Below are positions 1 through 10,856 of a stretch of DNA of 64,000 nt, piece after piece. Numbering within the stretch: the first letter of the stretch is position 1; every line of letters starts with the position of its first letter. A program made the position numbers and the translations under genes. Below the pieces are notes generated by a model that was given only the letters and a program-made list of their open reading frames with translations, was not told the origin of the DNA and did no database searches. Origin of the DNA: Chloranthus sessilifolius (Eukaryota > Streptophyta > Magnoliopsida > Chloranthales > Chloranthaceae); NCBI GenBank assembly GCA_021018995.1, contig CM037590.1, forward strand, positions 69,783,597 through 69,847,596, written 5' to 3'.

Positions 1-333
1 AGATTCTAGATTGAAATTCAACAGGCCCAAAAATGGTGTTTTAGGGAGATTTAAGCCATCTCTGACCCATTATTTTTGTTTTAATGGCTGATATTAAATT
101 CCATCAATCGGATGGTTCACATCCACTTACAGACATGTTTCTTTGGGCTGAGATATATTCCAATGATGGATTGCCACTTGGATAATTTAGATCGGTCAAG
201 GATGTGCGCCACATGGCATAATGATGAATAATACTTACATGGTGTGAGATAAAAAGTATACTTTTAATGGTAAAAGATCATTTAAACACCATTTTCGTGT
301 TTAAATGTCGGTCAAGAGGCATTATCCCATTAA
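1..333 (-). mobile_element. Mutator-like MITE, partial, 3' of SWI3D
   Basis: Read on the minus strand, this begins GGGATAATGCCTCTTGACCG, then the palindromic motif CATTTAAACACG..TGGTGTTTAAATG. It aligns over more than 200 bp with the right part of the 10512-11990 element (shared blocks such as CCAAGTGGCAATCCATCA and AAGTGGATGTGAA). The far terminus lies outside the window. It is a shorter relative of the intron 5 element and sits about 135 bp past the stop codon, so it may be in the 3' UTR. Confidence 0.7.
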
Positions 334-468
334 TTAAGTAATAGTCAAAAGATGAGAATAACAATTAATATAAAAGTAATCAACGTACTGGGTATGATAA
401 AGGATGGACACAAGCGAGCCCCCATTGTGAAGGATCAATAAGAAAAACATTGTACCAATGAACCCGGC

Positions 469-858
469 TCAAGGTCTTAAATTTGCTCCAATCGGAGAAA
501 TTTTGTCTTGAGGTAAACCAAGAGCTGAAGGTCCTGTGATGGTATTTGGAAAAGCTGGGTTTGTTGGGGGAGCATTCAATGTTTTGGTGGTTCTCTTCGC
601 TGCGGGGCCCGGCTTTGGAGTAGTCATGGTTGGCGGCTTTGAACCAGTGTTCACATAGCTCATAGGAATTCTATTTGGAGGAAGGGAAGGCTGCATTGGT
701 GGTCTGGGTGAGGAAGAAGGAAAACCGTATCTTGCGGCAATTATTTGTGCACGTTCGTGGTAAAGTCTTTGTCTCGCCCTGTCCATTTGATCCTTTATCC
801 GCATAACCACACCTTCCACATCGGTGAAGATTGCCAACTTGGACTCCAACTTATGCAA
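469..858 (-). CDS. SWI3D: SWI3D exon 7 (residues 843-971 and stop)
   Basis: Acceptor TTCTGCAG then TTGCATAAG. Encodes [11 protein letters not shown] and then a helix ending [18 protein letters not shown], followed by a Pro-rich tail and the terminus [13 protein letters not shown], stop TGA at 471-469. The helix continues that of exon 6 without a break, confirming the junction. Confidence 0.95.
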   Translation of the reverse strand: MHKLESKLAIFTDVEGVVMRIKDQMDRARQRLYHERAQIIAARYGFPSSSPRPPMQPSLPPNRIPMSYVNTGSKPPTMTTPKPGPAAKRTTKTLNAPPTNPAFPNTITGPSALGLPQDKISPIGANLRP

Positions 859-3800
859 CTGCAGAAAAAGAACAATAGATAAACCACCAATATTATTTTC
901 TTATTTTTTATTACGTAAAGTGCTTTAGTAGTTTTAAACTGTGTCACCCATTCACTCTAAAATCAAATTGACCTAACCTAAATGCCTGAAAGACCTTTTC
1001 ACGCTTCCTTTTCCTGGCATTTCTTGGCTCATACATGTTGTCAGAAGCGCCAGGCGGGTTTGAGGCGGCGAACCCATTGAATCCTAAGCGGGGCCTAGTC
1101 GGGCCTAGGTGTCAAAACAAAATGATGGTTGACTTTTTTGTAAATTTTGTAGCACATGATACATAGTTCCGTACAATTGATAGATATGAATTATGTGAAG
1201 GGAAAGTGAAAAAAATAGAGTCAATATAAATAAATATTTAAATTCATAATCGTCATTTATTATTAAACAAGGAGTAAAAATGTAAAACATGAATTCCTGA
1301 TAATTAAAAATGCTAATTAATAATCTAAGGGGTAGCTGGGCAGCACCATTTATCTAATCTAGTCTTAGTGCTCCACTTAGATTTTTTGGTCCAAACTGAT
1401 TTGGTGTGTTGGAGTTGCATAGCACTAAGCTATTTATGAGCAAAAAATATATAAAAGTACGCCTCTGAGGCTCTGACCTTTCACTGATTTGACACTGAAA
1501 CATAGGTTTACTTTTAGACTTCAGTAGCCTTATTAGATATAAGGTTGGGTTTAGTTTATATAACATTGACATCTTACATAAGTTTCTTTCCTTTTTGAGT
1601 ATACCAAAAGCCAGTGCGTTTGTTAAAAACAACTGCTTTTGAGTATACCAAAAGCCAGTGCGCTTACCACACATCCACTATAAGCGAGTCAAATCTAGGG
1701 GGCAGGCCTGCAGAAGCGCCAAAGTGGGACCTAGGTGCAGCTTTTGACAACACTCATTCACCACCCCATGGTGACGCGGTTTTTTTTTAGGCGCAGCTTT
1801 TGACAACACTGGTTCACCCCATGGTGACGCGGTTTTTTTTTCAATAAAAGAGGTGAAATAAACGTCTTTTCCAAAAAATTCCATTTTCCTGGAAAAACAA
1901 GCATTTCAACCCCTTTTTTGAGAAAAAAAATGTTTTCTCCCCTTTTTTTCCCGTTTAAAACCCGTGTCTGCTCAAAATATATATATTTGTTTTTTGAAAT
2001 TTTCAGAAATTACCAAAATTTACCCTTTTTCCAGTATATTTCCGAAGCAGTTTTATTCCTGTACCTAGACTAGGTTATTATGGTTCACCCTGAGTCTTTC
2101 CATAATGACCTTTCCAGACCAACTAGCCATTCTTCCCATAACCCACCTCGATTTTCTTTGCTCCTTATTTTTCATATTTCCCCCCATTCCTCATTGGTTT
2201 CAAACTACAAAATCAGTAGAACAGTTTCAAAGACTTTAATATTTTAAACATTGATACCTGCTTCTCAATCAACAATGACACAAGATGTTGAATTTGGTCT
2301 TCCTCCTGGTTCGCTAGAAGTTTTGCTTTCACAGCAGCTGCTGAGAGTGCAGTAACTGCCGCACGTCTTAGCTTGTCCACATTATGATCATCTTTGGCTC
2401 CCATCACCTTGCAGCCCTTCTCGCTTTTGTTATCTATCACTTTAGTATCATTCTCACCTGCAAAATAAAATAAAATTAAAAAAGAATAAAAATGTGCAGG
2501 CTCAGACAAGTCATTTCACTCCCCTCCGTACACAAACTAACCATTTGTTAATTGATTTTTTTTTTTTTTATCATGTAGTATATTAATATTCAATCATAGA
2601 GATGGAACAAAATTCTAGTACTGCTAGTGAAGCATCTAAATCCTACTCTACCATTAGAGATCGACACCTCTCATTTATCCGACCCGGGATAGTCGCATGA
2701 TACTGTGGATAAAAAAAAAGTGAGATGTAATTATTGTTCTACCGAAATATGAGTCGAGGGGGGGGGCGATCAATAGACTTAAGCATCATTTGGCCAAAAT
2801 CAAGGGAGATGCCAAGACATGTTGGAAAGTTTCAGATCATATATTTGCTTCAATGAAAGGGCTTTTGATGAAAAACAAGGAAGAAAGTAAGAAGAGAAAA
2901 GGGTATATCAATGACTTGGGGAGTTTTGGAAGTAGAATTGACACTGTAGTCGAGGATAGAGAAAATATTTCAACTAGATCAAAGAAAGGTAAAGATGTTG
3001 CTAACATGTCACAGAGGGTGGTAACATGTATGGATAAGGCATCCAGAAAGCATGTATGTGAGACGATAGCTCGTTGGTTTTTATCATGCTACTATTCCAT
3101 TCCATGCAACTGACTCCATTTCTTTTCCGAAGGTGTGCAAGGCGATAGCCTTGTATGGTCAAGGTTTCAAGGCTCTAACACCGTATGAGTTATCTGGACC
3201 CCTTTTAGAGTCAGAAGTTGAAGTGTGGTCGAACTTTACCTAAATGAGTTCAAAACATCATGGAGTGAGAGTGGTTGTTCGATTATGTCAGATGGGTGGA
3301 AAGATCAGAAGGGAAGAAAATTAATTAATTTTTTGCTGTCCTGTCCGCATGGTACAATGTTTATTAGATCAGTTGACGCATCTGAAATTGAACAAAACGC
3401 AATGAATCTGTTTAATTTGCTGGATAATATTGTACAAGAAGTTGGGGAAGAGAACATTGTTAATGTCACGAACTATGTTGCTGCTGGAAAGCTACTATTG
3501 GCAAAGAGAAAGCATTTGTATTGGAGTTCGTGTGCAACTCATAGCCTTGATCTCATCCTTGAGGTAATTGAGAAAAATGGACTGTATATCAGAAATTATA
3601 GAAAAGTGTAAACGGGCAACAAAGTTTATTTACAACAAGGAAAGTGTGTTGGCTATGTTGAGGAGATATGCAGGTGAAAGAGAGCTCCTTATGCCAGAGA
3701 CCACTTGTTTTTATACAAACTTCATCCGTCTTCATAGCCTCATCGAGCAAGTAATAAAAGTTAGTATTTTAATTTTTTATTATTAAAATTTAAATTTAAA

Positions 3801-6800
3801 TAAAATTAATATAATATTGCAATGTCTAAAAGTATTTTTATTTTTTTTGTATTCACGGAGGGCTGCCCTAAAGATGTTTCTTTCTGAAGAATGGGTGATG
3901 GGGACATCAAGATCAAGGGTGTCGGATTTGGGCTACAAAAGGTTCTCCAGTGTCGGAAGAAACGAAAGGGGACTCGGAATTGAAGAACTAGTGGAAGCTG
4001 AAGGATTTGGGCATGTTTCAGTCGATCGATCGATCCCAGAGAATCAATCGACCAATGAGGCCATAGGCTTCAGAGCTTTTGGCGAATTGTTTTTCTCAGT
4101 TGATCAATCGATCGAATCGAAAGTGAACAGAGACTTCATGCGATTTATAACTTCATAAATCGATCGATCAATTTTTTGTGTGAATCAAATCTGCCAAAAG
4201 ACGGAATTTAATTTTTTATGAGCAAATTTGTCTTTTTTAGTGTTTATTTGCTTTAGGGTTTTTTTTAGGCCTATTATATAAGGTCCTTGTAACTTTGTAA
4301 TAGTTGATGATTAAGGAATGAAAATTGAGAGTTTGTTTTGTGCAAACCCTAAAAGATTTGTGAAGAGTTTTCGATCGAAAGAGCAAATCTTTCAAAACCT
4401 GATGAGTGAAACTTCATTTCGCGTGCGACTTTGTGCAAAGCCGACATACAACCTTGGTGAGAAGCCTCGAAATCCGTGGTGTAAAGACGTGGAACCCTAT
4501 GTTCCTCTTCTATTATTTTCTCTAAGTATAGTCTGGTAAATCTTCCCTATTTGCTTTGATAAAAATTCATAACCCCAAACCCTTATTAATTTATATCTTT
4601 TGGTCTACCTTTTTTGAACGAATTAACCCCTCAAGCCTTTGTTTTCAAATCCTAGAGAAGTCAAGAGGCGATCCCGTAATTATCGTTTGGTGCCCTAAAC
4701 TAGATCGAAACTCGAGTTCCTTCATCGAAGTCATTTTTCTAGATTCAGAAATTTTAATGCATGCGAACGCTAAAATGGAATTATTCTAATTGTTTTAATT
4801 AAATTCATTAATTATTTTACGTGTTTGGTGATTTCGAATATTTCCGCCATTCAATTTAAGTTAAAGTTAATCCCAACTCACATTAATTAGGGTTTTAGCA
4901 TGTCTCGCATCAGTTTTGGTATCAAAGCACAGTCTAGTTTAGGATAGCTAGTACCCGTACTAAGTTTTAGGTTTCCTTTGCATATAGGTGTCAGTGTTTT
5001 CTTTTATCTTGGGTGTCGCAATGAATCCGAAACAACTATCAGCTTTCATGGAAAGTTTTAATACCCACATGGCTGTCATACAAGCCCAATTACAAAATCA
5101 ACAAGCCCAATAGGTTGATTTAGCGGCACAATTCCAAGAGTTGTCTAGATTGACTCGGGTGAACATCATAGGGGTTAATTTTGATAAGAGGAGAGATCCT
5201 CCTAGGCTTGAAAATCGTCCCGACCCGGATGAGAGAGTCAAAATCGGTTAAGGTTGACGCTCCCACTTTCGAATGAAAGATGGATCCCAAAATCTATATA
5301 GATTGGGCAGTCGTCATGGACCATTACTTTGAATGGTATGAAATGTCGGATGAGGGAAATGTGTGATTTGCCAAGATGAAACTCGTGGGACAAGCCAAAC
5401 TTTATTGGACAAATGTGAAATGATGTCGAGAAGCTCTCGAACGTGAACGCATCGCCACATGGGCGAATATGAAAGAGAAACTTCATGATAAATATATTCC
5501 CTTGTCCTACAACCGACTCATGGATCAATGGCATGGTTTGAAACAGGAAAAAAATGTCAGTTGAAAAGTAAATCAATAAGTTTGAGTATTTACATCGGGT
5601 TAACGCCTATGAGAGTCCACGTGTCACCTTATCTAGATTTCGCACTGGCCTACGTCCGAAGTTACAAAAAGAACTCATCCCTCACCCTGTTCAAGATTTA
5701 GAAGAGTGTTATGCCAGAGTGATAGAGTTAGAGAGGTATCTCGACGCTTCAGTCAGTGATCGATCTAAATCCTCTAATCCCAATTTTTGATCTAATCCTA
5801 CTAAAAGGGTGAATAATACCTACAGTCAATCCTCAAAACCCGTGAATCCTCAGATTGACAAGGGTAAAGGACAACTAATCGAGAATTCTAGGCGTGCACC
5901 GCAACAGTGTTATAAGTGTCAAGGCTTTGGTCACTTCGCATCTCAATGTTCCAATAAAACCCAAATTTTGATTATTTAGGAGAATCCCAAGAAAGAGGAC
6001 AATAAGTTAAAAGAAGTGTACGAACCTATTGAAATGCCAAGTGACGAGGATGACGAAATTCCTATGAAAACCGTAGGTTGTATTAAGAAAGTTTCTATTT
6101 CTGAAGAAAGTGGTGATAGTGTGTTCATACCGCATGAGTTAGAGTCGATAGGAACGTGTCAGCATTCTAGCTTGCATGGGCTTAACAATTATATTTTATT
6201 GAATGATGAAAATACATAGAATGTCACTAACACAATAAATTTGTTTAATGAGTTTAATAATGACAATTTTGCGTTAATTCATGATAGTCCCGAGCATGTG
6301 AAACTTTTTCCGACCTTGAAAAGAGGTAATGATGGAAGTCTAGATTTTCCTCTAGACAAGGGTAATCATTCGATAGTTGCGGTGGAAGATCTTACACCTA
6401 TTCTATGTCCTACAATTGTATCTTTTGACCCATTCCTTGTTACCCAAACAATCAAGCTAAGCCCACTTAACCAATTCATAGCTCATACCCTACCTGTGCA
6501 ATATAAGAAAAGGTTGAATGGGAAGGTTCTGGAGTTTCCAAACTTTACTACCAATGCGGATAAGCATCAGGTGTATCTTACATGGAAAGGCAAGCCGAGA
6601 GTTAAGCACTCAAAGTGTACCATACGTGGGTTCTACAACTCATCAAAGATGAGTTCTCCCACCCGAGGAGAATTGATGGGGACATCAAGATCAAGGGCGT
6701 CGGATTTGGGCTGTAAAAGGTTCTCCAGCGTCAGAAGAAATGGAAGGGGATTCAGAATTGAAGAACTAGAGGAAGTTGAAGGTTTTGGGCATGTTTTGAT

Positions 6801-8821
6801 CGATCCCAGAGACTCGATCGATCGATTTGTTGTGTGAATCAGAATCGCCAAAAATGAAATTTATTTTTTTATGGGCAAACTTGTCTTTTTTAATGCTTAT
6901 TTGTTTTAGGGTTTTCATTTTTTTTTAGGCCTACTATATAAGGTCCTTATAACTTTGTAATAGTTAATAATTAAGGAATGAAAATCGAGAGTTTGCTTTG
7001 TACAAACCCTAGAAGACTTGTGAAGAGTTTTCGATCGAAAGAGTGAATCTTTCAAAACCTGAGTGAATCTTCATTTCTCATGTGACTTGGTGCGAAGCCG
7101 ACATACAACCTTGGTGAAAAGCCTCATAATCTGTGGTGTGAAGCTGTGGAATCCTATCTTCCACTTCTATCATTTTCTCTAATTATAGTCTAGTAATATC
7201 TTCCCTATTTGCTTTGATAAAAATTCATAACCCCAAACCCTTATTAATTTATATCTTTTGATCTACCCCTTTTGAATGAATTAACACTTCGAGCCTTTGT
7301 TTTCAAACCCTAGAGTCAAGAGACAATCCTGTAATTGTCGCTTGGTGCCTTAAACTAGATCGAAACTTGAGTTCCTTCATCGGATCTGTTTTTCTATATC
7401 GGAAAATTTTAATGCATGTGAACACTAAAATGGAATTGTTCTAATTGTTTGTATTGAATTCATTAAGTTAATCTACGTGTTAGGGTGATTTCGAATATTT
7501 TCACCATTCAATTTAATCTGAAGTTAATACCAACTCACATTAATTAGGGTTTAAGCGTTTGTCCCGCATCAATGGGCCACTTCTAAATTTGCAAAGTTGA
7601 GCGAGGGGAAGGAGGTTGAGAGTATAAAAATTGATGTGAGCCTATGGAGAAAGTTGGATGAGATTCATAAGGTGATTTCTCCTCTTATTAGTGTCTTAAA
7701 GTATATGGATGGTGAAGAACCGGCGATGGGTGAGATATATAATCAAATGGACAAGGCCAAAATGCAAATTGTCGAAGCCCACAACCACAATGAGGCACAA
7801 TATGAGAAATATTGGAAGGCTATCGATGACAGATGGGATTCAATTCTCTACTCTATTGTTGGTTATTTTCTCAATTCACGAATTCAGTTCCAGCCTGATG
7901 TTTCAAAACATCCTGAGATCCGACGTGGCTTGCAAGAAGCAATTGATTTATTTGAACGGGATTTTGATGTTGGATTCTCTGCAACATAGCAAGTATATTA
8001 GATTAATATATTACATACGTAAACTTCATATTTTACACCATTGATCATGTGATGTGTGATATTAAAGTTTACATTTTTTAGATAACCTATTACAATGACG
8101 CAATGCATACATTTGGAATAGAAAAAGCCATTATCGGTAGGACTAGATTATCTCCTGGTAAGTATTATTTGTGATTTAATTTTGGTTGGTTATATTATTT
8201 CTCAAGTAGAATTTTTTATATATAATTATATAACAATTCTTTAAATATAATTGCAGTTGCTTGGTGGAAATCTTATGGTGGTTGTGCTTCAGACCTCTAA
8301 CGTATTGCGGTTCGCATCTTGAGTCAGGAATGTTCACTATCTGGTTGTGAAAGAAATCGGAATACTTTCGACCAGATTTATACAATAAAAAAAAAAAACG
8401 CCTAACGCAAAGGAAGTTGAATGATTTAGTCTACATTCATTATAATTTGAGGCATCGAGAAAAAGCATTTAAGAGACATGGCTCAAATTATGATCCCGTC
8501 AATTTTAACAATATTTTTGTTGACAATGAGATTGATGAGTAGATCCATGAAAATGAGGACTTAGAAGATACTGAGCCATGGTTGGACGACATGAATGCGA
8601 TAGAGAAAAAAATTAGGAAATGGGAGATAGAGAATGAACTTAATAAGTTAATATTAAAATTCAGTATTTTGTTGATCTTTATAAATGTGGTAGATTTGAT
8701 AATGTAAAGTTAACCTTTTGTTTAAATGTAATGAATATTTAGATGGATGGAATTTTATGAAATTCAAATTATTAAATGGATGAGATATGGATAATAATGA
8801 ATTTTCATCTATTAAATATTT

Positions 8822-8890
<69 letters not shown>

Positions 8891-10793
8891 TAACCCGAGT
8901 CGGAGCGAGTCGAGTCGGACCGATTTTCCGCGTTGACTCTACTCAGATGATTTCCGAATCGAGTCAAGTTTTCGTGTTTTAAAGCCATGGTAAAAATTGC
9001 ATGTGAATAGTGATAAATTTGTGCATTCAACTCAACCAATTGGCAATGAGTGCAGGGGCCCAAGATATTATAAGGGCAGGGACAAAGCTATGACTTACCG
9101 GATGTGGGACTAAACTTCAATACTCCCCCGCACGTGTTGGTGGGACTAAGCCAAATCACGTGGACAATTGAACAGGGTGACGCGGAGTGGAGAAGGGCTT
9201 TGCTTTGATACCATGATAAATCAGTGCATCCAACTCAAAACCAATTGGCAATGAGTGGAGGGGCCCAAGATATTATAAGGGGAGAGACAAGGCTATGATT
9301 TACCCGATGTGTGGGACTAAACTTCAAGAAATAGTATTGATAAAAGTACTGAGATGAAAACCTTGCCTCGATAGTAAATGATTCCAATTTTTTCACTAAA
9401 AACATAAATATGGATGAATTAAAAAAGTGGATCCTCACATGAGAAGTAAACATTAATTCCAGCATGGTCATTCAAATAGTCACCAGGGTACATGATCACT
9501 ACATGATACAATCTGAACGAAGCTGGCCCAGTTAAGCAAAACGCTCGTTGGTTCAATACCAGCTTACCCATCAAAGAAAAGTAGAGTAAAACTCAGAACA
9601 TAAGGTAGTAAAATATAGGAACTCAAAAGTGCAGGCATTTATTCTGAACAAATCACAGATGCATTCATAACATCAAAGAGCTTCACAAATCAATTGTTTT
9701 CTTAATAGCCAAGAGTTCCATGCAATGTATATTACCTAAACAATATGAATATGAAACAATCAAAAGTTCTGTATCCATACCAGTATATTAAGAAATTGCA
9801 GTGAAAATCGCCGAAACAACAAGGGTCGGACGTATCTTTCAGTGATTTCTCTGAAATCGCCAAATTTCATTAATTTCAGCAAAATTAACGAAATTTTGTC
9901 GAAATCAATGAAATTTTACTTTTTTTAGCCATTTTTAAATAATAAATAAGATTTATAAATATTTAATATAATTTATATACATTTTTTGTATCTCCCAAAA
10001 ATCTCTTTTAACTTTTTTGAATTTTTCCAAAATTTATCCGAAATGAACCAAACGATTCCCTACCAAAATATTGCTGAAAAACGAAATTTCTCACTATGCA
10101 TACCAGTACAGCATCCATGTTTCATACGGCTTTGAATATGTAATTGAAATATCAGAGAAACACGGTAAAAAAAAAAATAGCAGAGCCCCTAATTGGAGCA
10201 TCACAAAGTTCCAATTTTTGTAATAATCATAACTGAAGCTACAAGAGAAATAAACCTACAATTGATTTCCTGCCATTAATCCCAGGATGAGATGAAGCAA
10301 GAATCAAGCTTCAAGTTTTGGCGTCCACAAAACAATATAAGTATATAGCAGTAATCCCTAAAGCAAATAAAATAAGAACATATTATAATGTACAAGAGCT
10401 GAATGAGATAATGGCCGAACAGAATATGGCAGCATTTTGTAAACTAACTTATATAACCTCCCAGCTTGAAAAAAATAAAATAGAGCTACTGAAAATATCC
10501 TAATACTATCAGGATAATGGCTCCTGACCGACATTTAAACACCAAAATGGTGTTTAAATGATCTAACATCAGTGTTACCTAGGCATTTCTACAATTGGGA
10601 TTTTTACTGTGCTAACACTTCATGACACTTGAACACGTGCTGACATTTGGTGGCACTTGGACACTCTTCAACCCAACATGATACTTCTAGACATGTATGA
10701 AAATACCATGGTTTTAAAACACGGAAACTCGACTCAACTCGGAAATCATCTGAGTAGAGTCAACTCGGAAAATCGGTCCAACTCAGGTTATTT

Positions 10794-10856
<63 letters not shown>

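Larger units (their letters stand above)
3896..7571 (+). mobile_element. Ty3/gypsy LTR retrotransposon, pol-less derivative, nested in hAT
   Basis: LTRs at 3896-4912 and 6674-7571 both start TGATGGGGACATC and end CGCATCA. Perfect 5-bp target duplication ATGGG (3891-3895 and 7572-7576). Primer site TTGGTATCAAAGC directly after the left LTR (initiator-Met tRNA type); purine tract before the right LTR (CCGAGGAGAAT). The interior is only 1.76 kb: gag with zinc knuckle, then an integrase-tail/chromodomain-like fragment; reverse transcriptase and integrase core are absent. The insertion split a Glu-Glu-Trp stretch of the hAT transposase; removing it restores EEWATSKF. Confidence 0.92.
2602..8989 (+). 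pseudogene. hAT transposon relic, transposase broken by a gypsy insertion
   Basis: The transposase begins near 2602 ([13 protein letters not shown]), with a BED-type zinc finger ([24 protein letters not shown], about 2730-2825; an in-frame stop replaces the W of DPGW). It continues with the DUF659 catalytic region ([19 protein letters not shown], about 3275-3335; [20 protein letters not shown], about 3510-3575), reaching LKMFLSEEW at 3896. The coding sequence resumes after the gypsy element at 7572 as [13 protein letters not shown], through YKYW-like and DRWDS segments, to an acidic tail ending about 8640. The right terminus reads GTGTTTTAAAGCCATG at 8989. Stops and frameshifts make it a pseudogene. 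No left terminal repeat was found. Its TIR and GAGTCGA-rich end match the MITE at 10707-11230. Confidence 0.85.

Noticed and set aside
5238..5576. 112-codon minus-strand reading frame
   Set aside because: Antisense to the gag remnant of the gypsy element; no independent support.
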